A stretch of DNA of 47,667 bases from CAMQVM01 sp044433365 (GCA_044433365.1 JAWXTR010000009.1:1-47667); one strand, 5' to 3'. Positions 36,736 through 46,350 are shown, counted from the first letter of the stretch. Program-made: numbers and translations. Notes: generated by a model from the letters alone, not told the origin.

Positions 36736-37695
36736 TTATCTGTTGGTTCTATATCTATTATACCAATCGCTTAGATTAAATATTAAATTTGCAATTGGAA
36801 GCATTCCATGTATTGCAAAAAAATATGGGATTTTTGTTGTTATTGGAAATAAATTTGATTTTAAGATATAGCTGTCAATATCAGTTAAAGAATTTACTAT
36901 CTCTTTTTGCTTTTCACCTCTATACTGTCTCAGTCCCATTATTTTTAACTTAATTTTATCGTTCAATATTATACGTGAATATTCATTACTAATTATTTTA
37001 TCTTTTATAAACAAATTGTATAACTCAAATATCTTTATAAAATCATATATTAACCCATTACTATTAAATGTTAATGACATAGGATTTTTTATATTATAAT
37101 GTACAAAAGCCTTTGGTAGGTAAACTTCATTTTTTATATAATGATATAATTTTAAAAGCACCAAACAATCTCCTCCTCTTTTTAAACTACAATCTAATTT
37201 TATTGAATTATCTACATACAAACTTCTTTTTATTAATCTATTCCAGAATACTAGCCACCTTTTCATAATAGCGTTACTAAGAAATATATCCTTCACATTT
37301 ACATTTACACTAACAACTTTATCATCAATGAAAAGATCACAACAAACCATATCTGCACCTGTTTCAATTGCTTTTCCATACAAATCTTCAAGCATTGTCG
37401 GTTCGCACCAATCATCACTATCTATCTGTATGGTATAATCTCCAATAGCGACATCCATTCCTGTCTGTCTAGTTACAGCCACCCCCTTGTTTTCTGTATG
37501 CTCTAATACCTTTATATTTAAATTAGGATACTGTTTAATCACAGTATAAGCTATCTGCATCGAACTATCAGGCGTAGAGTCATTCACTAAAATAAACTCA
37601 ACACCATCGGTCTTTGTCTGCTCGAAAAGTGAACACAGACACCTTTCAATATAATTTTCTACATTATATATTGGGACTATTACTGATATATCCAT
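36736..37695 (-). CDS. GT2-family glycosyltransferase (paralogue B)
   Basis: A 319-residue transferase with SVIVPIYNVENYIERCL, FILVNDSTPDS and the metal motif QIDSDDW. After about residue 45 it diverges from paralogue A (30973-31947): the catalytic region reads LKRGGDCLVLLKLYHY, with GD rather than the ED of paralogue A. The 5' 128 bp are about 89% identical between the two genes. A switch of acceptor is the likely result. Confidence 0.9.
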   Translation of the reverse strand: MDISVIVPIYNVENYIERCLCSLFEQTKTDGVEFILVNDSTPDSSMQIAYTVIKQYPNLNIKVLEHTENKGVAVTRQTGMDVAIGDYTIQIDSDDWCEPTMLEDLYGKAIETGADMVCCDLFIDDKVVSVNVNVKDIFLSNAIMKRWLVFWNRLIKRSLYVDNSIKLDCSLKRGGDCLVLLKLYHYIKNEVYLPKAFVHYNIKNPMSLTFNSNGLIYDFIKIFELYNLFIKDKIISNEYSRIILNDKIKLKIMGLRQYRGEKQKEIVNSLTDIDSYILKSNLFPITTKIPYFFAIHGMLPIANLIFNLSDWYNRYRTNR

Positions 37696-37697
37696 TA

Positions 37698-38849
37698 TTA
37701 CTTTAAATTATTTTTTAAAAACTGAAATGATTTAATTTGCCACTCTTTTTTAACTTTATTTACCCTGTCATAATCAATTGGAAGAAGATGAGCCTCGGTT
37801 AGTTCGCCACTACTACTAATCAACCTATCTTCCAAACCAAACATCCTTAAAATAGATGAAAAACGTGCATCATCAGCTCCACTATTAATCTTTACTACAA
37901 ATGGTTTATTAAAAATAATAGAAAACACAACTCCATGAAACGAATCGGTAACCACAAACTCAGCATCTCTAAAAGCAGCTAACCATTTTAACGGAGAAGG
38001 GTATACGTAATCAATTAAATTTTTAGATTCTGCCACATAAACTTTCGGAAGAATCGTTTTAGTGCTATTTATTTTCAACCATTTAGAGACCATTTCTAAT
38101 ACAATCTGATTGTCAGTATTTTCATATAATAAGTAGCTAAATATTCCACATTTCTGTTGTTTTTCATCTACTATTAATTTATTATAAAACTCAACATCTA
38201 AAAGGAAAGCTGGATCAAGGAGATGAAGAGCATTGACCCCAAAATATTTATCACACAACACTACAGCTGAATCCTCTCTAACCGACACAGCATCAAATTT
38301 TTGCAACAACTCTCTACATATTTTAACATCGGTTTCACTATATCTATTTAAATTTACACGACCAAAAGATGCAGAATAAGATACACGTTTGATTTTCCAA
38401 CTTTCAGCAAATGATAAAAATGATTTTTTAATATCTTTACAATGCTTTGGATTCCATATCTGATCACTCCCAACCACCATTGCATCAAACTCATTTTCAG
38501 GAATACAGGCATAATTTTGACAATTATATACTTGAATATTATCATTTATGAATTTTAAAATATGTTCAAAAACAACTTTCTTCTCATTTTTTAATTGTTT
38601 GGTTATAGATACTTTTAGATGTCGCTCACCCTTAATATAGATACGATACAAGCGTTTTAAAATTACAAAAGGGTAAACCAACGGAGAGGGTTTAAAACCA
38701 AAAGCACAAACTTTTCTCCTTTCATCCTCTGAAATTAGAATATATACCTCATGCCCAAAACCTTTCAAAACAGTTTGCAAAGCAAACGCCTGCATTATAG
38801 CCCCATAATTATTAATTGGTGTTAATGTTAAAATTCCTATTTTCATCAC
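37698..38849 (-). CDS. polysaccharide pyruvyltransferase family protein
   Basis: A 383-residue CsaB/WcaK-type enzyme that would transfer pyruvate from phosphoenolpyruvate to form a ketal on a sugar. Motifs: ILTLTPINNYGAIMQAFALQ at the N-terminus, VVGSDQIWNP near residue 133, VSVREDSAV (about 200) and VTDSFHGVVFSIIFNKPF near the C-terminus. It follows the FrhB-like gene by 1 bp; these two genes commonly occur together in Bacteroidetes capsule loci. The sugar acceptor is unknown. Confidence 0.93.
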   Translation of the reverse strand: MMKIGILTLTPINNYGAIMQAFALQTVLKGFGHEVYILISEDERRKVCAFGFKPSPLVYPFVILKRLYRIYIKGERHLKVSITKQLKNEKKVVFEHILKFINDNIQVYNCQNYACIPENEFDAMVVGSDQIWNPKHCKDIKKSFLSFAESWKIKRVSYSASFGRVNLNRYSETDVKICRELLQKFDAVSVREDSAVVLCDKYFGVNALHLLDPAFLLDVEFYNKLIVDEKQQKCGIFSYLLYENTDNQIVLEMVSKWLKINSTKTILPKVYVAESKNLIDYVYPSPLKWLAAFRDAEFVVTDSFHGVVFSIIFNKPFVVKINSGADDARFSSILRMFGLEDRLISSSGELTEAHLLPIDYDRVNKVKKEWQIKSFQFLKNNLK

Positions 38850-38850
38850 T

Positions 38851-40014
38851 TTAAAATTTATTTTTAATATGCTTTAAATTCCAAACCACCTTTTCAAAAA
38901 AGGTATGTTTATAGATTTTACAATATTTTTCAAATATTGACAAAGTATCTACACCTTTTCTATATTTTCGATAAAATATTGCCCTATCTTTATCTTTTCT
39001 TGCGGATTTAAAATATCTTGGATTATATTTCCTATCAAAATAAGATGAATCAACTTCTTGGAGCAAGTAGCTATATTTTTCTAAAGCACTTTCTCCCTTT
39101 TGACTATTTACCACAATTAGACTCGACCCTTTATCATCATACATTTCAGGCATAAAATCCTGCACTCCCCAGAAATCACCCAATGTAATTTGACTTACCC
39201 TCCTGTATGGTTTAACTGGGCATTTATGGCAAGATGGACGAAGATATAAACTATTTACAAACCCCAAGTAATAATAATTAATTACGTTTGACTCTAAAAA
39301 CAATATATTTTCTTTTTTATTACATCCATCAATTCTAAAACTAGACTCTCTCCACCCCAAAGACTTATCACGAAAATAAATACCATCTATCTTCTCAATA
39401 CCTCTTTCACGGCAAATCTCCTTTAAATAGCTTTTCCAGAGTGCTGGTGAGGGTACTCCGCAGCAAATTAGGTCGATTAGTAGCAGATTATCATAATCTC
39501 TCTTTAGAAATAGACGTAGAGCTGCAACTTGACATGGTGTTCCTGAAAATAACACCTGCCTACCATCCTCTAAGAAGCGACGAACCTCTTTGAAGTTGTC
39601 GCCTATGCGACTTTGAACATATTTTGAGCCTCTAAATGCAGCTAAACCCTCGTTAGTCTCAGTATAGTCGTGGATAACATCCCAATTTTCATCAAAGCGT
39701 GCTCCAAATACAACTCCTCCTTTCGAAATAGTATCCTCGGCAAGAATTGTAAACACTCCACCAGAAGAGCTATTTTTGCGAATCTCTTCATTTGGATTTT
39801 TTGCAGCATAAAGACGGAGAGGTTTTTGGCTTTCACGCTGATTTATTACAGGACAAACAGTATCACACAATCCACAATCTACGCAGCTACTTTTATCAAC
39901 TTTTGGATAAAGAAAACCCTCATTATCTATTACTAATGAGATACAACTTTGCGGGCAAATTTGAATACACGCCTCGCAGCCGCAACATTTTGATTTTTTT
40001 CTGATTTTTATCAT
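38851..40014 (-). CDS. FrhB-like iron-sulfur protein of polysaccharide loci
   Basis: A 387-residue protein with two 4Fe-4S ferredoxin motifs (Cys10/13/16/20 and Cys44/47/50/54), followed by a coenzyme-F420-hydrogenase beta-subunit-like domain with NSSSGGVFTILAE, FSGTPCQVAALRLFL and LIDLICCGVPSPALWKSYL. Extra cysteines (CHKCPVKP) lie near residue 260. The real electron donor is unknown, as Bacteroidales are not known to use F420. Linkage to the pyruvyltransferase suggests a redox step on a sugar or cofactor. It shares one base with the flippase stop. Confidence 0.9.
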   Translation of the reverse strand: MIKIRKKSKCCGCEACIQICPQSCISLVIDNEGFLYPKVDKSSCVDCGLCDTVCPVINQRESQKPLRLYAAKNPNEEIRKNSSSGGVFTILAEDTISKGGVVFGARFDENWDVIHDYTETNEGLAAFRGSKYVQSRIGDNFKEVRRFLEDGRQVLFSGTPCQVAALRLFLKRDYDNLLLIDLICCGVPSPALWKSYLKEICRERGIEKIDGIYFRDKSLGWRESSFRIDGCNKKENILFLESNVINYYYLGFVNSLYLRPSCHKCPVKPYRRVSQITLGDFWGVQDFMPEMYDDKGSSLIVVNSQKGESALEKYSYLLQEVDSSYFDRKYNPRYFKSARKDKDRAIFYRKYRKGVDTLSIFEKYCKIYKHTFFEKVVWNLKHIKNKF

Positions 40015-41555
40015 TATTTTGAATGAACTATTCTAAAAAATATCTCATCTTTCAAAAATTTCCGCTCACTTTTATCACATCCAATAAAATATATCATCGA
40101 TACTGCTGAGACAACCGAAACAGCTGTTACAACTATAAAATCTAAAAAGCTATCACCTAAACAGTAGTTTAGAATAATAGGAATTATAGATGATAGCAGT
40201 GTAATATTTAACACATTTAAAACCACTCTTCGGATAAAATCGGTAGGCGAAAGCCTTACCATACCTCGCAACATATATAATCGCAATCCAAGACACACTA
40301 TAGATACAAAAATTGATACCATCACCACCACTTCAACCACTGCACCCAACTCTAAGAAAAGCAGTGCCAATGGAAAATTTAACATACCAAATCCACCTAC
40401 AACTATCTGATAATTTCGAATTTCTCCTGTTGCTGCCATTACCTTGATAAGCGTCGAAGAGAGCGACTCAATCATGCAATAAATTAGCGTCAGTTGTATA
40501 AACAAAACTGTGTGGTCGGGCACCTCTTTTAACCATAATCTCAACACAATATCAGTATTTAGCATTATTGGCAGTGCAAAAATCAATAAAATGTAGTACG
40601 AAAATCGTGAACCTCTATATATTAAATTCATCATGTGTGCTCTATCGCCCGAGGCATACGATTTTGTGATTTGAGGCGATACAGCTCCTAAAAAATTTGA
40701 TGAAAAACCTGTAACTGCACTAACAACTCTATCGGCTACACCTCTAGCAGCATTTATCGCCGGTCCTCCATACAAATTTAGAAGTATATTTCCTCCTTGG
40801 CTCCTTAAAATAGCTGCCATACAGCCTATCAAATTCCACTTTGCAAAGGTGAATATCTCGCTGAAAACCTCCCTATCATATAGTAGCTTTATACCTCTAC
40901 ACACCTCAAAATTACGCCTAGCATATACAAAATTTATAATTCCAATAATTAACGATACACTACTTAATAAAATAGCATGAAAAATAAGCTTATCGATAGG
41001 TGAAATTGTGATTAGATAGGCTAAAGCCAGCTTTGCAAATACCTCAAAAATTGTGATGTAAGCAAGCAATGAGATTCGCTCATTTGCATAGATTACAGTG
41101 CAAAATGGCGTTCGAATCAGGGCTAACATCGAACTAATAACAGATATTTGCAACACCCAATTAGCTGCATACAATCTATCAGATGGAATCACCATTCGAT
41201 TATTTAAAAACCATACACCTACGCTCTCAACTACGATAAATAAAAAGATTGCTACTCCAATATTTATTATCAGGGAGGCAGAAAACACTAAGCGTAGCCG
41301 CTCTTTATTGCCACTTCCGATTTCAAAGGTTATAAATCGTCCAATTGCACTACCCAATGAGCTAGTTAGCATTGTCGACATACCTACAACCCCAGCTACA
41401 GCACTATAAATACCAAAATTTTCTACTCCTAGTGCATCGAGTATAACACGACCTGTATATAATCCGACACACATGCTAACTAGCATTCGGACATACAACA
41501 TCATCGTGTTTTTGGCTATTCGCCTATTTCTGGTCGCCGTATCCTCCGTAGCCAT
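40014..41555 (-). CDS. wzx: Wzx-type polysaccharide flippase
   Basis: A polytopic membrane protein (12-14 hydrophobic segments) of the MVF/MATE-like flippase group that moves undecaprenyl-linked repeats to the periplasm. RRIAKNTMMLYVRMLVSM and GRVILDALGVENFGIY at the N-terminus are typical of Bacteroidetes Wzx. The open frame extends to 41594, but its first 13 residues only mirror the Tyr/Gly-rich codons of wzc in another frame, so I chose Met14 (base 41555); a start at the MM pair (residues 31-32 of the longer frame) is also possible. With this start it overlaps wzc by 32 bp. Confidence 0.9.
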   Translation of the reverse strand: MATEDTATRNRRIAKNTMMLYVRMLVSMCVGLYTGRVILDALGVENFGIYSAVAGVVGMSTMLTSSLGSAIGRFITFEIGSGNKERLRLVFSASLIINIGVAIFLFIVVESVGVWFLNNRMVIPSDRLYAANWVLQISVISSMLALIRTPFCTVIYANERISLLAYITIFEVFAKLALAYLITISPIDKLIFHAILLSSVSLIIGIINFVYARRNFEVCRGIKLLYDREVFSEIFTFAKWNLIGCMAAILRSQGGNILLNLYGGPAINAARGVADRVVSAVTGFSSNFLGAVSPQITKSYASGDRAHMMNLIYRGSRFSYYILLIFALPIMLNTDIVLRLWLKEVPDHTVLFIQLTLIYCMIESLSSTLIKVMAATGEIRNYQIVVGGFGMLNFPLALLFLELGAVVEVVVMVSIFVSIVCLGLRLYMLRGMVRLSPTDFIRRVVLNVLNITLLSSIIPIILNYCLGDSFLDFIVVTAVSVVSAVSMIYFIGCDKSERKFLKDEIFFRIVHSK

Positions 41556-43893
41556 ATTTACCGTATCCATACCCTCCATATCGACCATAGCCATATTTAC
41601 TATTCTTATGGTAATCTACACCATTAAGCACCAACCCCATACTCTTAACTCTCTTTTCATCGTAAATCTGCTGTAGACTCGGTAAATCTCGCTTATCCAT
41701 CAACCCTGCACGTATAATAAATAGAGTTGTATTACAATTTTTTTCAACAATCTTTGCATCTGATACCAACTCAACAGGTGGACAGTCAAAAATTATGTAA
41801 TCGTATCTATTTTTTAACTCCAGAACCAACTGTTCAAACCTATCGGTAAGCAGAAGCTCCGTTGGATTAGGAGGGGTTACACCCATTGGTAAAATATCTA
41901 AATTATCCGATAACCCACCCTTTACTATTACATCATTAATATCATCAACCATTCCATTAAGATAGTTTACAATCCCCTTTTTAGGACTACTGGCAATTGT
42001 ACTTAACGACCCACGTCGAAAATCTGTATCGACAACCAAGATTTTTGATGCTTTAGAGGCTAAACTAAGTGCTAAATTTATGGATATAAAGCTTTTACCA
42101 CTTTTGGGATGAAAAGAGGTAATATTTATCACCTTACACTCATCTTTTACAGAGGCTACAAAATCTAAATTTGTACGCACAATTCTAAGCGACTCACTCA
42201 GTATATCACGCCCCCCAGAAGAGATAATAATCTGCTCCTTTTTGTCAATTTTTCGATTAAACAGCCTCCTTTTACTCTTAATTACAGGAATTACACCCAA
42301 AAACGGAATAGTGATATTTGATAAATCACCCTTATCTTCGACTGTTACATTCATATTTGATTTTACAATCAGAAAAAGTATAGGCAAAACCACCCCAATT
42401 ACTAAACTTAACAATAAAATTTGATTTCTCTGCGGAGCAATTGGATAGCTACTGCCACGAGCCATATTCATCACTTTTGTATTATAGGCTGTAAAGGCTT
42501 GGTTTAGCTCATTTTCCTCACGTTTTTGAAGTAAAAATAGATATAACTCCTCTTTAATCTTCTGCTCACGTCCTGTAGATTGTAGATATAACTCTTGATT
42601 TGGGTTGTTAGACAATTTTTTTCTGGTTACTGTCTCTTCCTGCTTATTATATGATATTTCAAGCTGAATTGTCGATATTAGGTCGTTTATAGATGAGATT
42701 AACCCTTTTTTTATAACATTTAAATCGACTATCATATCGGCAATTACAGGATTGTTGATACTGCTATTTGCTAGTAGGGAATTTTTATTAAGAAGTAGCT
42801 CATTATAGGCTCTTATCTGCTCATTTATCGACGAAGACTCTATTCCCGAATTTATTGTTATCTGCCTATTATTTTCAATATCACTTTCAATATACTCCAA
42901 TACATATTTTGCCATAGAAAGCTGATTATTTAGGGCAATTTGCTGCTTTAATATCTCATTAGAGGATTGTAAGTTCATTCCTGTAACCGCCCCTATATTA
43001 GGCAAAAGATTTTCACTTTTATAGTTTGATATATTTCTATCAACCTCGCCAAGCTCCTGCTCAATAATTGCCAAACGTTCGTTTATAAAATTTGTCGTAC
43101 TTAGTGTAATCCTATTTTTATCAATTATCCAATTTTCGTTGTATACCGATATTAGAGTATTTAGTATATCGGCAGCTTTTTGAATTGAACCTAGCATTAT
43201 GCTCAAATTAATTATAGATGCATCTTTACTTTTTAGCTCAACTTTCAAAGCTCCAACATATTTGCTTACCGCATCTTCCTGGCTTACTTTTGAAAAGGAG
43301 TATAAATTGTCTTTAACATCCGAAGGTATAAATCCTCTCTTTTCAATCGTAATTTTACCTTCTCCTAACTGAAAAGAGTTGCTAAATTTATCTTTTATCA
43401 CACCATCTATCTCCTTACCACCTACAATCAACTCACTTAACTCAAAACTATCATTACCATCAGTTGTAAAATGAAACGAGAAACGAGAAGCTACCATTGC
43501 GCTGTCAATATCAACTCTAAAAGGGGTGTTGTTGTACATATCAACCCACCTTAAATCTCTATATTTTAACTTATATTCACAATCTAAAGATAATCTACGA
43601 ACCACCTCTTCCATTAAAGTAGGATTTGAGAGGGTGTAAATCTCATTATTGATATCGGTATTCATATTAACCAGACCCATATTATCAAAAACAGGTGAAT
43701 CTCCTAAAGAATTGCCGTTTTTATCACTCTTTATCATTATAGATGCCATACTACTATATGTAGGAGGTGTAACTACAATGTAGTATACAGCTATCGATAC
43801 CGATATTACTAAAGATACTATAAACAACCAAATATTTGCTAAAAGTATCTCCCAAATATCTCTTAAAGTTAGGAAAGATTTATTGTTTTCCAT
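41524..43893 (-). CDS. wzc: Wzc-type polysaccharide co-polymerase and tyrosine autokinase
   Basis: A 789-residue inner-membrane protein controlling chain length and export. Two membrane spans (about 18-38 and 505-527) flank a periplasmic Wzz/GNVR region with long coiled coils. The cytoplasmic BY-kinase has Walker A SFHPKSGKS (593-601), Walker A' ILVVDTDFRRG (618-628) and Walker B IIFDCPP (700-706). The C-terminal tail after residue 760 is Tyr/Gly-rich, with nine tyrosines in the last 29 residues, the autophosphorylation cluster. The tail is encoded by an imperfect 39-bp repeat that also overlaps the wzx 5' end. Confidence 0.96.
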   Translation of the reverse strand: MENNKSFLTLRDIWEILLANIWLFIVSLVISVSIAVYYIVVTPPTYSSMASIMIKSDKNGNSLGDSPVFDNMGLVNMNTDINNEIYTLSNPTLMEEVVRRLSLDCEYKLKYRDLRWVDMYNNTPFRVDIDSAMVASRFSFHFTTDGNDSFELSELIVGGKEIDGVIKDKFSNSFQLGEGKITIEKRGFIPSDVKDNLYSFSKVSQEDAVSKYVGALKVELKSKDASIINLSIMLGSIQKAADILNTLISVYNENWIIDKNRITLSTTNFINERLAIIEQELGEVDRNISNYKSENLLPNIGAVTGMNLQSSNEILKQQIALNNQLSMAKYVLEYIESDIENNRQITINSGIESSSINEQIRAYNELLLNKNSLLANSSINNPVIADMIVDLNVIKKGLISSINDLISTIQLEISYNKQEETVTRKKLSNNPNQELYLQSTGREQKIKEELYLFLLQKREENELNQAFTAYNTKVMNMARGSSYPIAPQRNQILLLSLVIGVVLPILFLIVKSNMNVTVEDKGDLSNITIPFLGVIPVIKSKRRLFNRKIDKKEQIIISSGGRDILSESLRIVRTNLDFVASVKDECKVINITSFHPKSGKSFISINLALSLASKASKILVVDTDFRRGSLSTIASSPKKGIVNYLNGMVDDINDVIVKGGLSDNLDILPMGVTPPNPTELLLTDRFEQLVLELKNRYDYIIFDCPPVELVSDAKIVEKNCNTTLFIIRAGLMDKRDLPSLQQIYDEKRVKSMGLVLNGVDYHKNSKYGYGRYGGYGYGKYGYGGYGDQK
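41538..41601 (-). repeat. imperfect 39-bp tandem repeat encoding the Wzc tyrosine tail
   Basis: Copies around 41538-41562 and 41577-41601 (for example TAGCCATATTTAC ending each) recur with a 39-bp period and encode the Tyr-Gly-rich tail. Repeats of this kind can expand or contract and so change the number of phosphorylatable tyrosines. Confidence 0.55.
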
Positions 43894-43898
43894 TAGAT

Positions 43899-44684
43899 TT
43901 AGTTTATTATCAAAGTCATTGAGGTTATAAACGATATAAGCGACATCCAGAACGATGTAGATTTTAACGAATTACCATTTACTGTAGATTGATTAGTTTT
44001 AACGCTATTAGGCTCAACGTAAATCAAATCACCCTGCTGGACATAGTAGGCTGGCGACTGAAATATATCTTTAGATTTAAGATTTAGTTGGTAGGTTATT
44101 AGCTTATCGTCCTCCAATTTTCTACTCAAAAACACTCTTTCACGCTTTCCGTTAATAGTTAAATCGCCCGACATACTCAACGCCTCAAAAATTGTAGTTT
44201 TATCCTTTTTAATATCATAAGTTCCTACTTTCGACACCTCACCCAATGTAGAAAATGTAAGATTATAAAATTCAACTGTAACAATAGGGTCTTTTATGTA
44301 TTCACTATCCAAAATCTGCTGCTTGATGTGTGCTGCAAGCTCCAAACGAGTTTTCCCCTCTACATTTAATTTTCCAAGAACTGGGAAATCTATAGTTCCA
44401 TCATCACCAACAGTATAGGCAAGTGTTCCACTCTGCCCACTACTAAGGCTATTACTCCCTATTGTCTGTTGAACTCTAGATAGATTAAATATCGTTGCTA
44501 ATTCAGGGTTTTTACTCGACACAAATATCGAAATCATATCAGTCGGTTTTAGTCTAATTTCACCCCCTTTGATAGTTGCCATCTCGGTTTCAATAGTGTT
44601 GTCTTGAAGATAAATAATACGTTTTTGTGTATTGCACGAGCAAAAAAACAATATTATTGCAAAAAAATAGATAATTTTTTTCAT
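43899..44684 (-). CDS. wza: Wza-type polysaccharide export lipoprotein
   Basis: A 261-residue outer-membrane export protein. The signal peptide ends in a lipobox with the lipid cysteine at residue 17 (FFCSCN). The poly-export motif LKPTDMISIFVSSKNPEL (about 47-64), VGDDGTIDFPVLGKLNVEG and KDPIVTVEFYN are typical of the PES domain, followed by a SLBB-like region (GEVSKVGTYDIKKDKTTIFEAL). The C-terminus ends in a hydrophobic helix (about 245-261), as in many Bacteroidetes homologues. It is 5 bp from wzc and shares one base with the WecA-like gene. Confidence 0.94.
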   Translation of the reverse strand: MKKIIYFFAIILFFCSCNTQKRIIYLQDNTIETEMATIKGGEIRLKPTDMISIFVSSKNPELATIFNLSRVQQTIGSNSLSSGQSGTLAYTVGDDGTIDFPVLGKLNVEGKTRLELAAHIKQQILDSEYIKDPIVTVEFYNLTFSTLGEVSKVGTYDIKKDKTTIFEALSMSGDLTINGKRERVFLSRKLEDDKLITYQLNLKSKDIFQSPAYYVQQGDLIYVEPNSVKTNQSTVNGNSLKSTSFWMSLISFITSMTLIIN

Positions 44685-45781
44685 TAAATATTTCTGTTTA
44701 TTTTATAAGAAAGTGCTTGATGTATGGTTACCCATAAGATTATGTCAATCAACACTATAATATTTATATCTAAGCTAACAATTGCAAATAAACTATTGAT
44801 AGACAAGAAGAGAGTATTTATAAGAAACAGCACAAATAGCGACTTGTGAGGCGACAAACCAAATTTTAATAATTTGTGGTGAAAATGGTTTTTATCGGGT
44901 AAGAATGGTGATTTATGATTACGTATTCTACATATCATCACCCTAACAACATCAAAACAAGGAATAATCAATACAGAAAAGGCCATAATTTGATATAAAT
45001 ATGACACTTCACCTAATTTTTCTTCAACCACAAGCGGATGATTCCACAAAGTTACACACATTACCGACAGAATAAGACCAATAATTAGTGTTCCTCCATC
45101 ACCCATAAAAATTCGAGTAGAGAGATTTTTTCTTAACCCAAAAACATTATAATACCATAGTGGAAGTAATACACCTATAGATGCAACGCAATAAATACAA
45201 CAACGATATTCGCCACACATATAAAATATGATACCATAAACTAAAAAAGCAATAGCAGCTATCATTGATGCCAACCCATCAATACCATCAATTAAATTTA
45301 TAGCGTTTGTAATAAAAATTAATAGCACCACAGTTAATGGAACACCAACATAAATAGGAATTAATCCTATACCAAATAGACCATTTAAATCGGTAATATA
45401 ACAGCCCGATAGAACCACCATTAACGAGGCTAAAGTTTGAATTGCAAATTTTGCACGATAGCCTGCCCCAACTATATCGTCGTACAAGCCTAAGTAGTAG
45501 AGAATCATTGCCGAACACATCATTATTGATAGTTCATTTTTTGGATTTGCACCAAAACCATTAATGCCTAAGAAATCGGAAACTACACGAGTAACTACAA
45601 CAGAGATAAAAATCGCAGGCAAGAAACTAGCCCCACCTAACCTAGTTGCTTCGCAGGTGTGTATTTTTCTATTGTCTTGTTTATCTAGTATCTTACTTTT
45701 TAGAGACAAAAGTAAAATTCGTGGAAGTAGAAAAGTTACAATTAATGAACTTATGATTAAAGTTAGAAGAAGAATATACAT
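44684..45781 (-). CDS. WecA/MraY-family undecaprenyl-phosphate sugar-1-phosphate transferase
   Basis: The likely initiating enzyme, transferring HexNAc-1-phosphate from a UDP-sugar to undecaprenyl phosphate. The 365-residue chain has 10-11 membrane segments, the aspartate-rich DD in GLYDDIVGAGYRAKF, the NAINLIDGIDGLA motif (catalytic Asp), FMGDGGTLIIG and the C-terminal HHKLLKFGLSPHKS loop for the nucleotide sugar. All fit the WecA-type polyprenyl-phosphate transferase family. The donor is probably UDP-GlcNAc or a derivative, but this is not determined. It directly follows the UpxY-like gene. Confidence 0.94.
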   Translation of the reverse strand: MYILLLTLIISSLIVTFLLPRILLLSLKSKILDKQDNRKIHTCEATRLGGASFLPAIFISVVVTRVVSDFLGINGFGANPKNELSIMMCSAMILYYLGLYDDIVGAGYRAKFAIQTLASLMVVLSGCYITDLNGLFGIGLIPIYVGVPLTVVLLIFITNAINLIDGIDGLASMIAAIAFLVYGIIFYMCGEYRCCIYCVASIGVLLPLWYYNVFGLRKNLSTRIFMGDGGTLIIGLILSVMCVTLWNHPLVVEEKLGEVSYLYQIMAFSVLIIPCFDVVRVMICRIRNHKSPFLPDKNHFHHKLLKFGLSPHKSLFVLFLINTLFLSINSLFAIVSLDINIIVLIDIILWVTIHQALSYKINRNI

Positions 45782-45783
45782 TT

Positions 45784-46350
45784 TTAATTCTCTATTTTTT
45801 CAATTAATTCAGCATCTATCGAAACGATTGCAATAGCAACTACACATTCTATATTTAGAACAACTCTTTTATCACGTGCGCCTTTAACTTTCATTAGCAC
45901 ACCCTCATATCCTTCAAACTGACCTGCTGTAATTTTCACCTTTGTGCCCTTTTCTAAACGAGCCAAAGAGAGATCTACATATATCACCTTGTCAAGAGAA
46001 GTTCTAACGACATTAATAAACTGCTCCATCTGCCTCTCTGGCACAATTATTGGAGAAAGTCTACCATTATTTTCGATTAATATATTGTGAATAAAATTAA
46101 GACGTGATTTTATATGGTTTAATAGAGTAAGCTCGGCTTTAACGAAGATTAAATTATGGATAGCTGGTTTTACAACGACCTTTTTCTTGCCAACAACTCT
46201 CGTAATGCTCTGCATCATAGGAATAAAATTCTCTATACCTAACGAATCTAAAAAAGATTTAGCCTTTAGCTCTCTTTTATAGGTGGTCTGCATAGCATAC
46301 CAAACTGTACCTTTGTCAGAATAATCTACCATATTTTTCAGTATAGGCAT
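45784..46350 (-). CDS. UpxY-like NusG paralogue (transcription antitermination factor)
   Basis: A 188-residue NusG-family protein heading the capsule unit. The NGN domain (about 15-110) has TVWYAMQTTYKRELKAKSFL and IPMMQSITRVVGKKK; the C-terminal KOW domain has KGTKVKITAGQFEGYEGVL (about 134-152). In Bacteroides fragilis, UpxY proteins act on the 5' leader of their own capsule operon to prevent early termination. The same role is expected here for the very long operon. No UpxZ-like partner gene follows, unlike B. fragilis. An alternative start at residue 7 (base 46332) is possible. Confidence 0.9.
   Translation of the reverse strand: MPILKNMVDYSDKGTVWYAMQTTYKRELKAKSFLDSLGIENFIPMMQSITRVVGKKKVVVKPAIHNLIFVKAELTLLNHIKSRLNFIHNILIENNGRLSPIIVPERQMEQFINVVRTSLDKVIYVDLSLARLEKGTKVKITAGQFEGYEGVLMKVKGARDKRVVLNIECVVAIAIVSIDAELIEKIEN

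Noticed and set aside
41098..41409. 103-codon plus-strand frame inside wzx
   Set aside because: It is antisense to a well-supported flippase gene and has the composition of a reverse-complement shadow.
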